Shown: one piece after another, positions 10,051 through 21,374 of the stretch
Layout: every line of letters starts with the position of its first letter
How positions within the stretch are numbered: position 1 is the stretch's first letter
Assembly: GCF_027595985.1 (NCBI RefSeq)
Contig: NC_073304.1
Location: forward strand, 143,384,969-143,448,968
Length of the DNA stretch: 64,000 nucleotides
Origin: Sorex araneus
Taxonomy: Eukaryota; Chordata; Mammalia; Eulipotyphla; Soricidae
Reading direction: 5' to 3'
Notes under the pieces: model-generated
Databases searched by the model: none
What the model was told of the DNA's origin: nothing
The model's input: only the letters and a program-made list of their open reading frames with translations
Position numbers and translations under genes: made by a program

Positions 10051-11300
10051 ATACTTTTCTTTGATATTTCAAAATTATGACTGCTTGTAAAATTGTTTTG
10101 ATAAAAGATATCTGATTGGCATGTGAAAATTTGGGAGGCAAGCTGACAGGAAACTCTTGCAGAGTTGTATTAATTCTTAACATGCAAAGATGGCTGCATG
10201 TTGGAAGCTAATACTCCAGCAAGGAAGAAATCTATCATTATTTCAGAGTATTAGCATTGTTTGGTGTAGAATAACTTAACCATAATGACACTTTGAGAAA
10301 TCAATATGACACAGAGTCAGTGTGCATTTTCTTAAAGATGAACCGGTTGATGATTTTAACAATGTTTTAACAGAAGAAAGCAAATTTCAAAAGTAAATGA
10401 ATCAGAAACTTATAAGGAAGTAATACATTTGTAGTACATAAATGATTTTGTTTAGCTTGTGATGATCACCATATTGCTCTATAAACATATATTATGGTAT
10501 TTTGTATTCAAATTATTTCACATGTCCTATAGTTGTACATGTTTGATCTATTTCAGGGAATTGTCACTCATCAGTGAAAAACTCAACATTTCTTTTTTTA
10601 ATGGACAGTTTATTGCGTGACAAGATGGTTATAAAAAGTTTAAGACACAGAGAAGAAAGGCTGTGGTAATTTTAGTGATCAAAAGAGACAATAATATCCT
10701 TCCTAAGATTTCATTTATTTTTATTCCAAATGAATCATTTATCACTGCTAATTTTCAGAAAATTAAATACTATTGAAGGTAACTAAAATGTATAAGCATA
10801 AAGTAAAAGGTGAAGACTCCTCTATAATTTCACCTCTTGGTGATCACAACTATTAATAGGTACATAGATTGCTTAATTCTTAAATAAATAGATATTAAGC
10901 TAATGCATGTAAATAAAACAAATGAGGTTATTCTCTGTCTACCGCTTAGTAAGGTGATTTTCCACTTGACTGGCTCTCTAGGATATCTTTTCATGTCAGT
11001 AAATGAAGATCTGGCATGAAGAAAGATGTCCCATTATTTATTTCACCAATTTCCTGCTGATAGGTATTTAGTTGGTTCCAATTTTCACTTTTATGACCAA
11101 CATTGGCACCACTATTCTGTACATAGCTTTTAATCATAATCTTAGGATAAGTTACCATAGGTGTCACTCACATGGTTTATTCCCTTAAAATTTTTATGCA
11201 CAATAGGTAGTTATTAAGGTATAAGCCACTCTATTCACAAAATGGGTGGTCCACAAGTAAGCTTGGTTTCCTGTCTAAGTTTCTTTCACCCACCAGTGGT
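10051..11300. other. Unique AT-rich sequence, nothing recognised
   Basis: No repeats recognised and no open frame of interest. Confidence 0.45.
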
Positions 11301-11302
11301 TA

Positions 11303-11460
11303 TGTTCAAGCAGAATTCTAAAGTGGTCCCCAAAATTTTGTCTTCCTGATGTACGGTTCCATGTGATTCTTTCACTGGAATGTTCAGAAGAATTCAAAAG
11401 TGGTCCCCAAGATTTTATCTTCCTGATGTACGGTTCCATATGATCCCTTCATTGGAGTGT
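11303..11460. repeat. 78-80-bp tandem duplication inside the LTR
   Basis: Unit 1 (11303-11380) and unit 2 (11381-11460) share 'aagtggtcccca', 'tcttcctgatgtacggttcc' and 'tggaatgt/tggagtgt' with about 12 differences. The duplication is therefore old. Confidence 0.88.
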
Positions 11461-12022
11461 GGAGAAACTGTAAGTATAATGATGTCTCTTCTGTGATTGG
11501 ATTGTTAATCACTCGACTTTAGTATATCACAGGGAAGAGTATTGGTGTGAGCATGAACTAATGAGGATATAAAATGAAGGATCTGAACGATTCTAATGCT
11601 CTATCTCACAGTGATTCAATAAAAAAATTAATATTAAAAAATCAAGGTTGGGTGGATGACTGGCCACATTCTTAAAAAAGAAAAAGAAATATCCTCCTGT
11701 TTATCAGGAGAAAAGCCAATAATGATCTTGGGAGCTCATGGGAGCATGTTAGGGACCACATGGATAGGAACATTGAATTGCCTCAAGAAATCAAGATGTC
11801 ACCCTGGCTAGCTCCTCTGCTCTGAATCCACAGGGAACTGAATTCTTCCAAATCCAAGTAAGTTTGAAAAGGACCCAGAGCCTCAAAAATGAAAATTTGG
11901 ATTACCATGAATGCCACCTTTCTGTAAGTCTGATGAGACCTGGAGAAGATGACCTACAAGATAAACTACTTGTTTAAGCAGTATACAGTTATGATAATTT
12001 TTACACAGTAACATAAAACTAA
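11303..12022 (+). repeat. MaLR-type LTR (MLT1-like), ancient solo LTR
   Basis: The order of landmarks fits an ERVL-MaLR LTR as I know it: 'agcagaattctaaagtggtc', a 'ttcctgatgtacggttcc' block, 'ctcttctgtgattggattg', 'gggagcatgttagggacca', 'ccacagggaactgaattctt', a 'ttgtttaagcagtatac'-like word, and the ending 'acataaaactaatatcac'. No internal gag/pol sequence flanks it, so it is a solo LTR fossil. Its first ~80 bp are tandemly duplicated. Confidence 0.72.
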
Positions 12023-12254
12023 TATCACAATGAAGAGAAGCAGAGTGCGATCAGCATGTGTGGATTTTGCTTCTAGTTCTCTTACTGAATGTGAATTTTT
12101 CCAATCATCTGCTCTCTATAGAAATGTGGTGGGTAGTCTAGAGTACATGGCTCTGTACATGGAAACTACATTGGCTCATAGTCTGTATCTTCCATCGTGT
12201 TATTTTTCTAGAAAATTTGTCTTCTAGAGAGTTCTAGAAATGAAGGTTTTCTTT

Positions 12255-12426
12255 CCTTTTTTCTGCTTTTCTTTTCTTTTTTCTTTTCTTTTTGGGTTAC
12301 ACCTGGCAATGCACAGGGGTTATTCCTGGCTCTGCACTCAGGGGACCATATAGGATGCTGTGAATTGAACCCAGGCTGGCCAAGTGCAAGGCAAACGCCC
12401 TACCCACTGTGCTATCACCCCAGCCC
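12255..12426 (-). mobile_element. A-tailed tRNA SINE, reverse, with ~21-bp TSD
   Basis: T-rich tail (CTTTT repeats, 12255-12290), then 'gggttacacctggcaatgca', 'caggggttattcctggctct', 'ggaccatataggatgctg' and the head 'caagtgcaaggcaaacgccc'...'ccagcc'. Flanks 12234-12254 and 12427-12447 match over 21 bp with one difference. The 'ggtgctcagg' segment is deleted. Confidence 0.9.
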
Positions 12427-12608
12427 CTAGAAATAAAGGTTTTCTTTACAGAGAAAAAACTTTTTTCCCCTCAGTTTTTAGAAGTTAGGCTACCTACATA
12501 GTAGTACTTCTATATTCTTTCCTATACCTGTTTAAAATAATTTAATTTTCTTTATATGTTTGAAAGATATAATTAAGATTATTATGGGCTAAAGGATTCT
12601 AATTTTAT

Positions 12609-12765
12609 TTTTTTGGGGGGCTACAGCTGGCAGTGCCCAGGGAATACTCCTGGTTCTGCACTCAAAACTCATTCCTGGCAGGCTCAGGGGACTATATGGG
12701 ATGTTGGGGATTAAGTCCAGGTGAGCAAGGCAATTGCCCTACCTACTGAATTGAATCCAGTGCCA
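12609..12765 (-). mobile_element. A-tailed tRNA SINE, reverse
   Basis: 'ggctacagctggcagtgccc', 'ctcctggttctgcactcaaa', 'gggactatatgggatgttgg' and 'caaggcaattgccctaccta'. Confidence 0.8.
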
Positions 12766-12847
12766 GGATTCTTATTAAATTAAAAAGTTTATAATTTATT
12801 ATTAGCATGGCTATTTTCTGCTAAGATTCCAATAGATTTTCCTAATG

Positions 12848-13155
12848 GGGAGGGCATAAGTCAGGGAAGGGTGCAGGGAGGGGCCACCCTGGAGGAGCTA
12901 GGTGCTGGAAGGAGGTAACATGAAGGGCATGGTACCCTATCAGAAACAGTATTGTAGACCACAGTGCTGAGAAATGGAAAGAGAAGAAAAGAAGGAAAAG
13001 GTGCCTGCAACAGAGACGGGCTATAGGGAGAGGGGCTACTGAGACTGGGACACTAGTAGAGGGAAGTGGACACTGAGGAGATTGGTGTTGGACACTGTAC
13101 ATTTGGAACTCAATCATGAATAACCTTGTAACTTCATGGGGATTCAATTAAAAAA
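12848..13155 (+). mobile_element. 5'-truncated L1 3' end, forward, with 14-bp TSD
   Basis: G-rich 3' UTR, 'gacactgaggagattggtg', 'tttggaactcaatcatgaat' and the end 'ttgtaacttcatggggattc' + 'aattaaaaaa'. The flanks agattttccTaatg (12834-12847) and agattttccCaatg (13156-13169) form a TSD with one mismatch. Confidence 0.8.
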
Positions 13156-13169
13156 AGATTTTCCCAATG

Positions 13170-13785
13170 AAAATCTTTTACACTGGCTTCTAATTATTCT
13201 GTCATCTTTTGGATCAATTTTTAATGCCTGGCATAAGGTATTCCAGAATTCATATTATACTATCCCTGTAACTGACCATTTACATAATGAAACCCAGTTA
13301 TTTTCAGTGGGGAATAGTATTTAGAAACCAAAATCTTGGCAGAAGTAGTGATTTTAGACAAAGATGAAAGGCTGCTGCTAACAGAACTGAATGGGACAAA
13401 CATAAAACAATCGGAAACCCCCAAACAAATTAGCAGAAAAACAAAGTTCTGGTATTTCAGGATGGTGGCAGCTGAAACTGCTGGGTTCCTTTCCACTTTC
13501 TTTTCGGGAGTAGATAGTCATTAAGAACTACTCAGGGGTGAGGAAATGTAATATAGAATTTTGGCACAAATAAGGGCAGAAGTGGATGTGGAAGTGCATG
13601 TAAAGGTTGGCTGGGGCAATCCTGTTATTCAGCCACCCAGGTTTGTCAGAAGATCAAAACAATAACCCATAGCAGGTCACCCATATTCTAGAGTTGATGC
13701 CAACTCAGCACCAACTCTTTAAATGACACTTGCAGTCATGTCTCCAAAACCTTAAAGTTGACAATAATTTTGACAGTTTTTATCA
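13170..13785. other. Unique sequence, nothing recognised
   Basis: No recognised family or coding signal. Confidence 0.4.
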
Positions 13786-13806
13786 TTGAAGACACAAGTC
13801 TTTATT

Positions 13807-15191
13807 TTTTGCAGTTCTTATTATTTTATTTATTTATTTTATTTAACTAATTAATTTTTTTAATTAATGAATCACTGTGGGGGTACAGATACAGGTTTAC
13901 ATATTCTTGTGCTTGTGTTTCAGTCATATACACTTGAGTATTTATCCCTCCACCAGTGCCCGTCCTCCGCTGATGACCCCATCATCCCTCTCACCCACTC
14001 CCACCCCCTCCCCCTCCCCACCCCACCACCTCTTTGGCAGGGTATTCCCCTCTGTTCCCTCTCTCCCTTTGGGCGTTATGGTTAGTAACTGAGGTCTTGG
14101 GTGGCCAATGTGTTTGGTCTATAGTCTGCTCCAAGCACGCCTCTCCCATCCCACATGGGTCCTCCCACCACATTTTTGCTTGGTATTCCCTTCTCTATCT
14201 GAGCTGCCCTTTCCCCCAGCATGAGAGGCTGGTCTCCAAGCCGTGGAGCAAATCTGGTACTTATTTCAGTTATTCTTGGGTGTTGTTAGTCCTTCATTCT
14301 GTTGTTTTATATTCCGCAGATGAGTGCAATTCTTCTATGTCTATCTCTTTCTGACTCATTTCACTTAGCATGATACTTTCCATGTTGATCCACTTGTATG
14401 CAAAGTTCATGACTTCGTCTTTTCTGACAGCTGCATAGTATTCCATTGTGTAGATGTACCAAAGTTTCTTTAGCAGTCATCTGTTCTTGGGTATTCGGGT
14501 TTTTTTCCAGATTTTGGCTATCGCAAACAAGTGCTGCGATGAACATACATGTGCAGATGTCATTTTGACTATATCTTTTTGCCTCTCTGGGATATATTCC
14601 CAGAAGTGGTATTGCTGGGTCAAATGGGAGCTTGATTTCTAATTTTTTGAGGAGCGACCATATTGTTTTCCAGAAGGGTTGAACTAGTCGGCATTCCTAC
14701 CAGCAGTGTAGGAGGGTCCCTTTCTCCCCACATCCACGCCAACAGTGGTTGCTTCTGTTCTTTTGGATGTGTGCCAGTCTCTGTGGTGTGAGATGGTATC
14801 TCATAGTTGTTTTGATCTGCATCTCCCTGATGATTAGTGATGCAGAGCATTTTTTTATGTGCCTTTTGGCCATTCATATTTCTTCCTTGAGAAAGTTTCT
14901 GTTAATTTCTTCGGCCCATTTTTTGATGGGGCTGGATGTTTTCTTCTTGTAGAGTTCAACCAGTGCCTTATATACCCTTGATATCAATCCCTTATCAGAT
15001 GGGTATTGGGTGAATATCCTTTCCCATCTGCAGATTGCCTTTACATTCGGGTCACTGTGTCTTTTGCAGTGCAGAAGCTTCTTAGTTTAATATAGCCCCA
15101 TTTGTTCATTTCTGTTTCTACTTGATTGCTTAGTTCTGTGTCATCTTTGAAGATACCTTTGGCTTCAATATCGTGTAGGGTTTTTCTGACC
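13807..15191 (-). mobile_element. 5'-truncated L1 LINE, reverse, with 21-bp TSD
   Basis: The minus strand carries the C-terminal part of L1 ORF2 and the 3' UTR. The A-rich tail lies at 13807-13865, the G-rich UTR tract at ~13990-14035, and ORF2 remnants run back to 15191 ('gataagggattgatatcaag' region at ~14985). A perfect 21-bp direct repeat at 13786-13806 and 15192-15212 marks the insertion. At ~1.38 kb it is a typical 5' truncation. Low divergence from the copy at 31.9 kb suggests a fairly young insertion. Confidence 0.93.
14350..15191 (-). pseudogene. L1 ORF2 C-terminal remnant
   Basis: Minus-strand frames give the L1 ORF2 C-terminal region downstream of the reverse transcriptase. They include '[19 protein letters not shown]' (14,800s), a '[19 protein letters not shown]' stretch, and the 'LEKNPNTQEQM' region. 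Several frameshifts break it. In an intact L1 this region holds the cysteine-rich segment of the ORF2 protein. It has no function here. Confidence 0.85.
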
Positions 15192-15212
15192 TTGAAGACA
15201 CAAGTCTTTATT

Positions 15213-15765
15213 GGTTTAATGTTTGCATATCAAAAGAGATAACAGGTAATTTTCTTATTGTGCTCACCTCAAAAGTAAAATGATGGAAGGGTCTGTGTAT
15301 AGTTAGTCTTCCTTCTCCTATCTCTGCCGCTACTGCTTGTAGAACTTAGCCTACTAATATCTCTGCTGGTAATAACTTTAACTGCATCTATCAGAATACC
15401 TGATGCTGGGTCTGGACTGAATAGACTTTCTCTCTATTAGCAAGGGGTTTGAGGAGGGAGTTGAGATTGGTGGAGGCCTCTGTTAATTTCACTTTTGAAT
15501 ATGAACTCATTCATGTTGCTTTGTGATTTCTAAAGGGATGCTGCTTCTCGTCATTGGCTGTCAGATTTGCTATCTGAGAAAGAGGATGGGGAGATTGTGG
15601 AAGGGCAAAGAAATGTACTGACTCTGTCAGAGTGTTCCTTAGGAAAGGGAAAATTGGGATCAGCCCTGTTTCATAGATATCTGACAGCAAGTACCAGAAT
15701 CATGTCATGGGTGGCCCACTTGTTGCCTTGTGGCTGTGGGGAGAGGGTATTTGAAATGACAGTCT
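15213..15765. other. Unique sequence, nothing recognised
   Basis: No recognised family or coding signal. Confidence 0.4.
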
Positions 15766-15885
15766 AGGGCTTGGAGCAGTAGTGTAGCTGTTAGTATGTT
15801 TACTGCCAACCTGGATTTGATCTCTGTTATCCCAAAAGATCTCCTGAGCATACCAGGAGTGATCCTTGGGCGCAGGAGCTCTGGG
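15766..15885 (+). mobile_element. A-tailed tRNA SINE, forward, old and truncated
   Basis: 'ggcttggagcagtagtgtag', 'ctgccaacctggatttgatc' and 'ctgagcataccaggagtgat' follow the forward head-to-body order. Confidence 0.65.
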
Positions 15886-15952
15886 CTTTCTCAGTTTAGG
15901 TGAAAAACAAGCAAAACTCAACAGTAAAGTCTTTTATAGTCAGTCACTTTTT

Positions 15953-16125
15953 TCCTTTTTTTCTTTTTGGGTCGCACCTGGTGATGCACAGGGGTTACTC
16001 CTGGTTTTGCACTCAGGAATTACTCCTGGTGGTGCTGAGGGGACCATATGAGATGCTGGGAATTGAACCCGGGTTGGCCTCGTGCAAGGTAAATGCCCTA
16101 CCCACTATGCTATCGCTCCAGCGCC
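15953..16125 (-). mobile_element. A-tailed tRNA SINE, reverse, with 15-bp TSD
   Basis: Well preserved: 'gggtcgcacctggtgatgca', 'caggggttactcctggtttt', 'ggaccatatgagatgctggg', 'aattgaacccgggttggcct' and 'ctatcgctccagcgcc'. The direct repeats agtcagtcacttttt at 15938-15952 and 16126-16140 flank it. Confidence 0.92.
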
Positions 16126-16218
16126 AGTCAGTCACTTTTTTTTCTTAATTATGTAAGAGTACTGCTATTTTTTCAGCCACTGATTAAGCTGATTGAATTG
16201 GGCATGAACTCCACATTA

Positions 16219-17540
16219 CTTTTTTTTTATTCAATTCTGAATGTTAATTTTATTTTATTATTTTATTATTATTCCCCCTCCCCCTTTTCTTTTTTTGATT
16301 CACTGTGAGATATAGTTACAAAGCTTTCATGTTTGAGCTTCGGTCATACAATCATCAAACACCCATTCCTTCAGCAGTGTGCATTTTCCACCACCAAAAT
16401 CCCTAGTATTCCCCTTTTACCCCCGTTCCAATCCTTCCCCTGCCTGTGTGGCAAACAATTTCCCCAATACTCTCTCTCTACTTTGGTTATATTCGATATT
16501 TCAATACCAGTCTCACCACCACTCAAACCTGCTGAAAAGGCAATGCTAGACGATTTGTTTTGTATTGCTTGTTATAGATAGAATTTAGTGTCTAGGAAAT
16601 TCTGTGTCCTTCTCTTCTGGGAGCTTTAGTTTATAATCTCCGGGTCTTGGCCGTTGATGAGATTACATGGCATCAGGGGCAGTTTGTGGGTGTGACTGCC
16701 AAATTACTGGAAATATGGGGACCTGGGGGGAGGAGGCCTAGTCCGATCCAAGTGGACTTGAAGATCTTAGTCACAGGTTCCTGCATATCTGGGTTTTCCT
16801 GCTGGCCCACTCTCTGGTGAAGTTCATCCCGTTTTGGGTGAGACTCATGCCCTCTTGAGTGAGGCTTGTCGGAACATGTGGAGAGTGGCCTTGGGCATGG
16901 TGGTGGTTGGGTTCTGGAGGTTTTCAGCTTCTGGGGTTCTGCTTGGGGCAGGGAGGGAAACTCACACCCACCTGCCTCCGAGGTGCCCTGGTGAAGACAG
17001 GCTGGCGTGGGGTTAGGGCATTCTGTGGCACTCTCTTCCGGGATATTTAGTTTATAGTCTCTGTGTCTTGGCCATTATGAGAATACATGGAGCCATGGGC
17101 AATTTGTGGGTGTGACTGCCAAGCTACTGGAAAACTGGGGACCTGGGGAGAGGCCGAGTCCTGATCCAAGCGAGCCTGGAGCTCTCAGTCATGGGTTCCC
17201 ACCTACCTCTGTGTTATAGGCCCTAACTTCATCTTTTGATCTCTTTCGAGATTTATGGGTCTCTGAAATAAAGCAAATAAATAAGCTCATATAGCTGAGC
17301 TGGAGGTGATTTGTGGGTGTGTCTCCCACATACCTAACTTTTGGCTGTTTAATTTCTTGGTAAACTTGGCCCCAAGTTGTTGGGGTCTGGCCAAAGGCAC
17401 AGCAGCAATTTTGGGGTGTCTGAAAGTCTGAAGGCACCATCAGAAGGCTGATGCACTCACCCCACAGGTACAGGTTTACCTGCTGGTGACACCATACCCC
17501 CAAGTCAGTCACTTTATTAAAGGGAGCATGTACCACTCTG
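16219..17540 (-). mobile_element. Composite non-coding retroposon, family B, reverse
   Basis: From its 5' side (right): a segment at 17,210-17,520 that matches 46,930-47,230 in inverse orientation, a partial unit (17,019-17,209), a full unit of ~430 bp (16,590-17,018) homologous to it, then an L1-type 3' end (16,219-16,590) with an A-rich tail. The L1-type end has 'ggtggtggaaaatgcacact'-like and 'catgaaagctttgtaact' words. No open frame resembling ORF1 or ORF2 is present. I infer a non-autonomous element mobilised by L1 through the shared 3' end. No clear TSD was found, so the limits are approximate. Confidence 0.62.
16590..17209 (-). repeat. Tandem ~430-bp units within composite B
   Basis: Unit at 16,590-17,018 and partial unit at 17,019-17,209 share 'agtttataatctcc/agtttatagtctct', 'gtcttggcc', 'gtgggtgtgactgccaa', 'actggggacctgggg' and 'gatccaagcg/gatccaagtg'. 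Related single units occur at 29,885-30,090 (+) and 36,322-36,700 (-). Confidence 0.78.
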
Positions 17541-17544
17541 TGTC

Positions 17545-17868
17545 TACCAGGACCTCTTTGTGAGCCAGAAATGGTGCTTCAGTAGTTGGCAGGGAATGCT
17601 GGTGAGTCTCTGAGATGTCAGACCAAATACCACCACATCCTGGTCATGTTCTCAATAATTCCATAAGGATAAATACCTTTAAAAAAGAGGACACTTTCCT
17701 ATATTCATGCACTCTCAGATAAAGCATCACTTTGCATTTGGTTTGCTCTTTATACATATTTGTTGAATTCTGGAAAAAATGCCTTTATTTTCTTCCTCAT
17801 CTGGAGACAATTCCAGACTCTTTCTAGGAGGGTAGTCACCAGGAATGGACAATGGGAGAGTATACACA
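17545..17868. other. Unique sequence, nothing recognised
   Basis: No recognised family or coding signal. Confidence 0.4.
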
Positions 17869-17869
17869 T

Positions 17870-17982
17870 CTTATTTTGGGACCACACCTACAGTCCTCAG
17901 AGTTAACTCCTAGCTCTGTGCTCAGGAATAAACTCATGTGCAAGGCAAGTACCTTGCCCACTATATGATCTCTCTAGTCCTG
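17870..17982 (-). mobile_element. A-tailed tRNA SINE, reverse, short old copy
   Basis: 'gggaccacacctacagtcct', 'aactcctagctctgtgctca' and 'gtgcaaggcaagtaccttgc', with an internal deletion. Confidence 0.72.
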
Positions 17983-17985
17983 GAA

Positions 17986-19009
17986 GACTTGTCTTTTGAC
18001 AGAGTGCAACATTACCTTGATATAAATTTCTTTATATCCCTTGATAGCTCTTCAACTCCACCCTCCATTATTTGCTTAGTCTCTGTTGCCAGATGCACCC
18101 AGATACACAATAACTTACCTGTTGATAGAACGAACTAAAACAAAAGAACCAACTTACATCTGATGAGTATAAGTTTATTTAAATAGCAGGGGTTGTTAAT
18201 ACCATTAGTAACCTTTCTCCCTCATTCTGTCCCTTTCTCTTTAATTTTGATTAGTCACTTTAAGCAGAGTGACAGACTAGTCTGCAAGTTGACAAAACCT
18301 TGGAAGAACTCATTTAGTGCTGAATTTCTAACCAGGATTGCAAGGAGGATGACTGCCTCCCCCCACATACATTCTGTTCTCAAATTCTAATGACCCCTAA
18401 AGCTCACAGTGCTCCCTGGCACAGGCAGGACCAGGCAGCTCTGCAAGGCGATTTTGTCCAGGTCTTTCAGTTCCCATGACTGATTTATACGTTCTTATTG
18501 TAGCAATTTCTGAAGCCTCAATTTATAAGGTCTTTCATGGCACACTATAATTTGAGGATTGACAATGATGCTGACAAGAGTGGGAAAAATCATGTTTAGG
18601 GGAACAGGAATTTCTCTCAACCTTTATTTTGACATTCAGCAGTGGATGATAGATGTTTTAAATTACTCTTGATAAGAAGCTATCAGTAGGAGTTATTTTG
18701 TTTCACAGATACCTGGCAGGTCAAAACCATACTCAAATTGAACAAATATTCTCAAATTAAGTATGGGGAATAGTAAGGCCAAGTAAATCCTGCTGCAGAA
18801 AGGAAGGGACTGCAAAAGAACACATCCATGGCCACACTGCAGAGCTGAACTTGCATTGAAACAGACAGTGGTGGAGATCTGCATGGGAAGAAGATGCCGA
18901 CTGTTTTATTTCACAGAGCTGCGTCTGACTTAAGGAAGCATGAACAAAACCCTCCACCAGTCTGTTGGGAGAGCGGGGTCAGCTTGAGCCAAACAAACAA
19001 GTCATTTAA
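17986..19009. other. Unique sequence, nothing recognised
   Basis: No recognised repeat. Two overlapping minus-strand open frames near 18.7-18.96 kb show no recognisable protein features. Confidence 0.45.
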
Positions 19010-19170
19010 AGACTCTTCTATTTCAAATACATTTCACTTGTTACTTTTTCCCTCTGAGACCTTAATTTATCCATCTATAAAATGAAATGATAATATCCTT
19101 ATTGTTGCAGTGATAAATAAGAAAACTGTGATGTTCTAAGCAGCTACTTTGCTTTGGGTAAATATTTTCT
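19010..19170 (+). repeat. MIR-like ancient SINE, forward
   Basis: 'tgagaccttaatttatccat', 'ctataaaatgaaatgataat' and 'agtgataaataagaaaactg' follow the MIR 3' half (cctcagtttcctcatctgtaaaatggg...aataatag...aggattaaatgag). Confidence 0.55.
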
Positions 19171-19299
19171 GTTATAGCAATGGAGGTAAGATATACCTCT
19201 TTTGTAAACCATATTCAAAGTTTTACATATGTATTCATTTATACAATATAATTACACATAAAATTATATGTGTAGTTTGCATGTGGCAGGCATTATAGA

Positions 19300-19390
19300 A
19301 ACATCTATTGAGCACCTACCAAGTGCTGGGGTTGTGCTTGGTGATGGATATATAACACCAGTGAAGAAAAGTACATGTAATTGTGATTTT
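19300..19390. repeat. L2/MIR-type ancient fragment
   Basis: 'ctattgagcacctaccaagt' followed by 'gctggggttgtgcttggtga' is the widely seen ancient 'ttgagcacctactatgtgcc...' motif. Confidence 0.5.
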
Positions 19391-19484
19391 GTACATTTGA
19401 GACTCACATTGCCTACTATTATTAATAAATAATGTTGATAGTTGGTTGGATTCTTAAAATACATATAAAGAAATAATTTAATTC

Positions 19485-19922
19485 ATTTTTTGGTCACATC
19501 CAGTGATGTTCAGGGTTTACTCCTGGCTCTGTACTCAGGAATTACTCCTGGTAGTACTCAGGGAACCTAAGATGCTTTCATATTTGACTCAGAATGGTTC
19601 TTAGCAGGAGAAATAGTTAGGGTGCTCACTTTGCATGGAGCCAACTTGAGCTCAACTCAGCCTTACATATGAATCCTGAGTACCACCAGGAGTGATACCT
19701 GAGCCAGGAATGAGCCCTGTGCACCTTCAGGTGTGGTCCCAAAACATTCTTGTTTTTAGCAAAAAGGTCCCAATAACAACATTTGGGACACACCTGGCGA
19801 TGCTCAGAGGTTACTCCTGGCTCTGCACTCAGGCATTACTCCTGAGTAATTCCTGGGAATTGAACTGGGGTCAGTGGCATGCAAGGCAAATGCCCTACCC
19901 GCTGTGCTATCGCTCCAGCCCC
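19485..19922. mobile_element. Nested cluster of three tRNA SINEs within one TSD
   Basis: Reverse SINE piece at 19,485-19,580 (tail and body), forward old SINE at 19,605-19,750 ('catggagccaacttgagctc', 'ccaggagtgatacctgagcc'), then a reverse copy at 19,780-19,922 ('acacacctggcgatgctcag' through 'gctatcgctccagcccc'). 'aataatttaattc' at 19,472-19,484 and 19,923-19,935 flanks the whole set, pointing to insertion inside an earlier insertion. Confidence 0.8.
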
Positions 19923-19959
19923 AATAATTTAATTCTTATAATGTATTTGAAAAACAAAG

Positions 19960-20035
19960 GGCGAGGCAGGAAGAATAGCTCAAATAGTCCAACATATGTT
20001 TAGTATGTGCAAGGTCCTGGATTTTATTCCTGGTT
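19960..20035 (+). mobile_element. Possible old tRNA SINE head, forward
   Basis: 'gaagaatagctcaaatagtc' and 'gtatgtgcaaggtcctggat' recall the SINE head. Too diverged to be sure. Confidence 0.45.
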
Positions 20036-20575
20036 CCGAATTCCTCTTCAACTCCCTCCTCCCCACTTGCTCTGATGCAGGCCTCAGCAGTGAAACATCA
20101 GAACTGTGCAGTTGAACCCAGAAACTCCCAGAGTGCTACTCTGGGCCATTGCATATCACTGGTCACTGGGGATGCTCTTATAAGAACCATGAAGTATTCA
20201 TTTATTGCTATGTATTAGTTTCATCTGCTGTGATTCATGTGTGCACACGGGACTAAAACTATAAGCAGCAAAAAAAGATGAGTTGTTCTTTAAGTGAATT
20301 CCTGAGGTAACTATAGGTATTCTTCAAGAAGCAGAACTGAGGTAAAGAGTTGAGTGCAAGGGATTTATTTTGGAGGACAGGTGTGTGAACATATGGAAAC
20401 ATGGGAAATATAGTGGTGTGTATTACAAATATGTTGAGGAAGAAAAGTTCTGCAGCTAAGAAGATGTTGCACATTATAGATTTGACTTTTCAGCTAAATT
20501 GACCATTTCTGTACTCACCTGCTGATAACAATAAATGTTCCAATTATGCTCAGCCAATAAAAAACAACCCCAAAA
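20036..20575. other. Unique sequence, nothing recognised
   Basis: No recognised family or coding signal. Confidence 0.4.
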
Positions 20576-20579
20576 TCAT

Positions 20580-20810
20580 TTGATTTGTTTGAGTATAAAA
20601 ATCATCAGCATAGGTCAAGGCTAATGGCAAACTTACCCTATTTTCCAGATTCGCTTACAAACAAGCATGTGATTTTGCTTGGCCAGTGAAATGTGCAACA
20701 ATAGTGGCTATTGGTGCTGCTGCTTTGCCAGGAGATTTCCATTTTTTTCTGAGATTTTTGTCGAGATAACCTAGTTTTTGAATTTTAGGATAAGAAACTA
20801 TTCTTGTGTA
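20580..20810 (+). repeat. Possible ancient LTR fragment
   Basis: 'ttgcttggccagtgaaatgt' and 'gagatttttgtcgagataac' + 'ctag' resemble landmarks of MaLR/ERVL-type LTR ends. Weak match, from memory. Confidence 0.35.
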
Positions 20811-20892
20811 TTAATAAATGTATAAAAATTGGAACTGACCTGCTCCTTGTGAGACCACATGTTTTCTTTGTTATTGGGACCCTTTTGCTTTC

Positions 20893-21045
20893 TTGTTTGG
20901 GGACCACACCTGAAGGTGCTCAGGGCTTATTCCTGGCTCAGGTACGACTCCTGGTGGTACTCAGGGTCCATATGTAAGGCTGAGTTGAGCCCAAGTTGGC
21001 TCCATGCAAAGCAAGTACCCTAACCATTAACTATTTCTCCTGCCA
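20893..21045 (-). mobile_element. A-tailed tRNA SINE, reverse, old copy
   Basis: 'ggggaccacacctgaaggtg', 'ctcagggcttattcctggct' and 'ccatgcaaagcaagtaccct'. Confidence 0.78.
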
Positions 21046-21124
21046 GGAACCACTTTGAGTCAAATATGAAAGCATTTATAGGTTACATGTGAAAATTTGA
21101 ATTTTTTAAATTAAAGAACCACCA

Positions 21125-21315
21125 CTTACAAAGTTATTCATAGTTGAGTTTTAGACATAAAATGTCCCTGCACCTATCTACCACCGGTGTCACTTCCCCC
21201 CACCACTGCTACCCTTCCCTGCCCTCCCAACCCCAGCCTGCCATCTGGACAGGGACCATTTTAAATTTGTTAAAGTTCAGGTCTAATGGTTTCGGTGACG
21301 GTGACTCTGTGATTG
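21125..21315 (-). mobile_element. Probable L1 3' UTR fragment, reverse
   Basis: 'gagttttagacataaaatgt', 'ccaccggtgtcacttccccc' and a C-rich tract 'ccctgccctcccaacccca' resemble the reverse L1 3' ends elsewhere (e.g. 30,780-31,060). Limits uncertain. Confidence 0.5.
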
Positions 21316-21326
21316 GGACATTTAGC

Positions 21327-21328
<2 letters not shown>

Positions 21329-21374
<46 letters not shown>

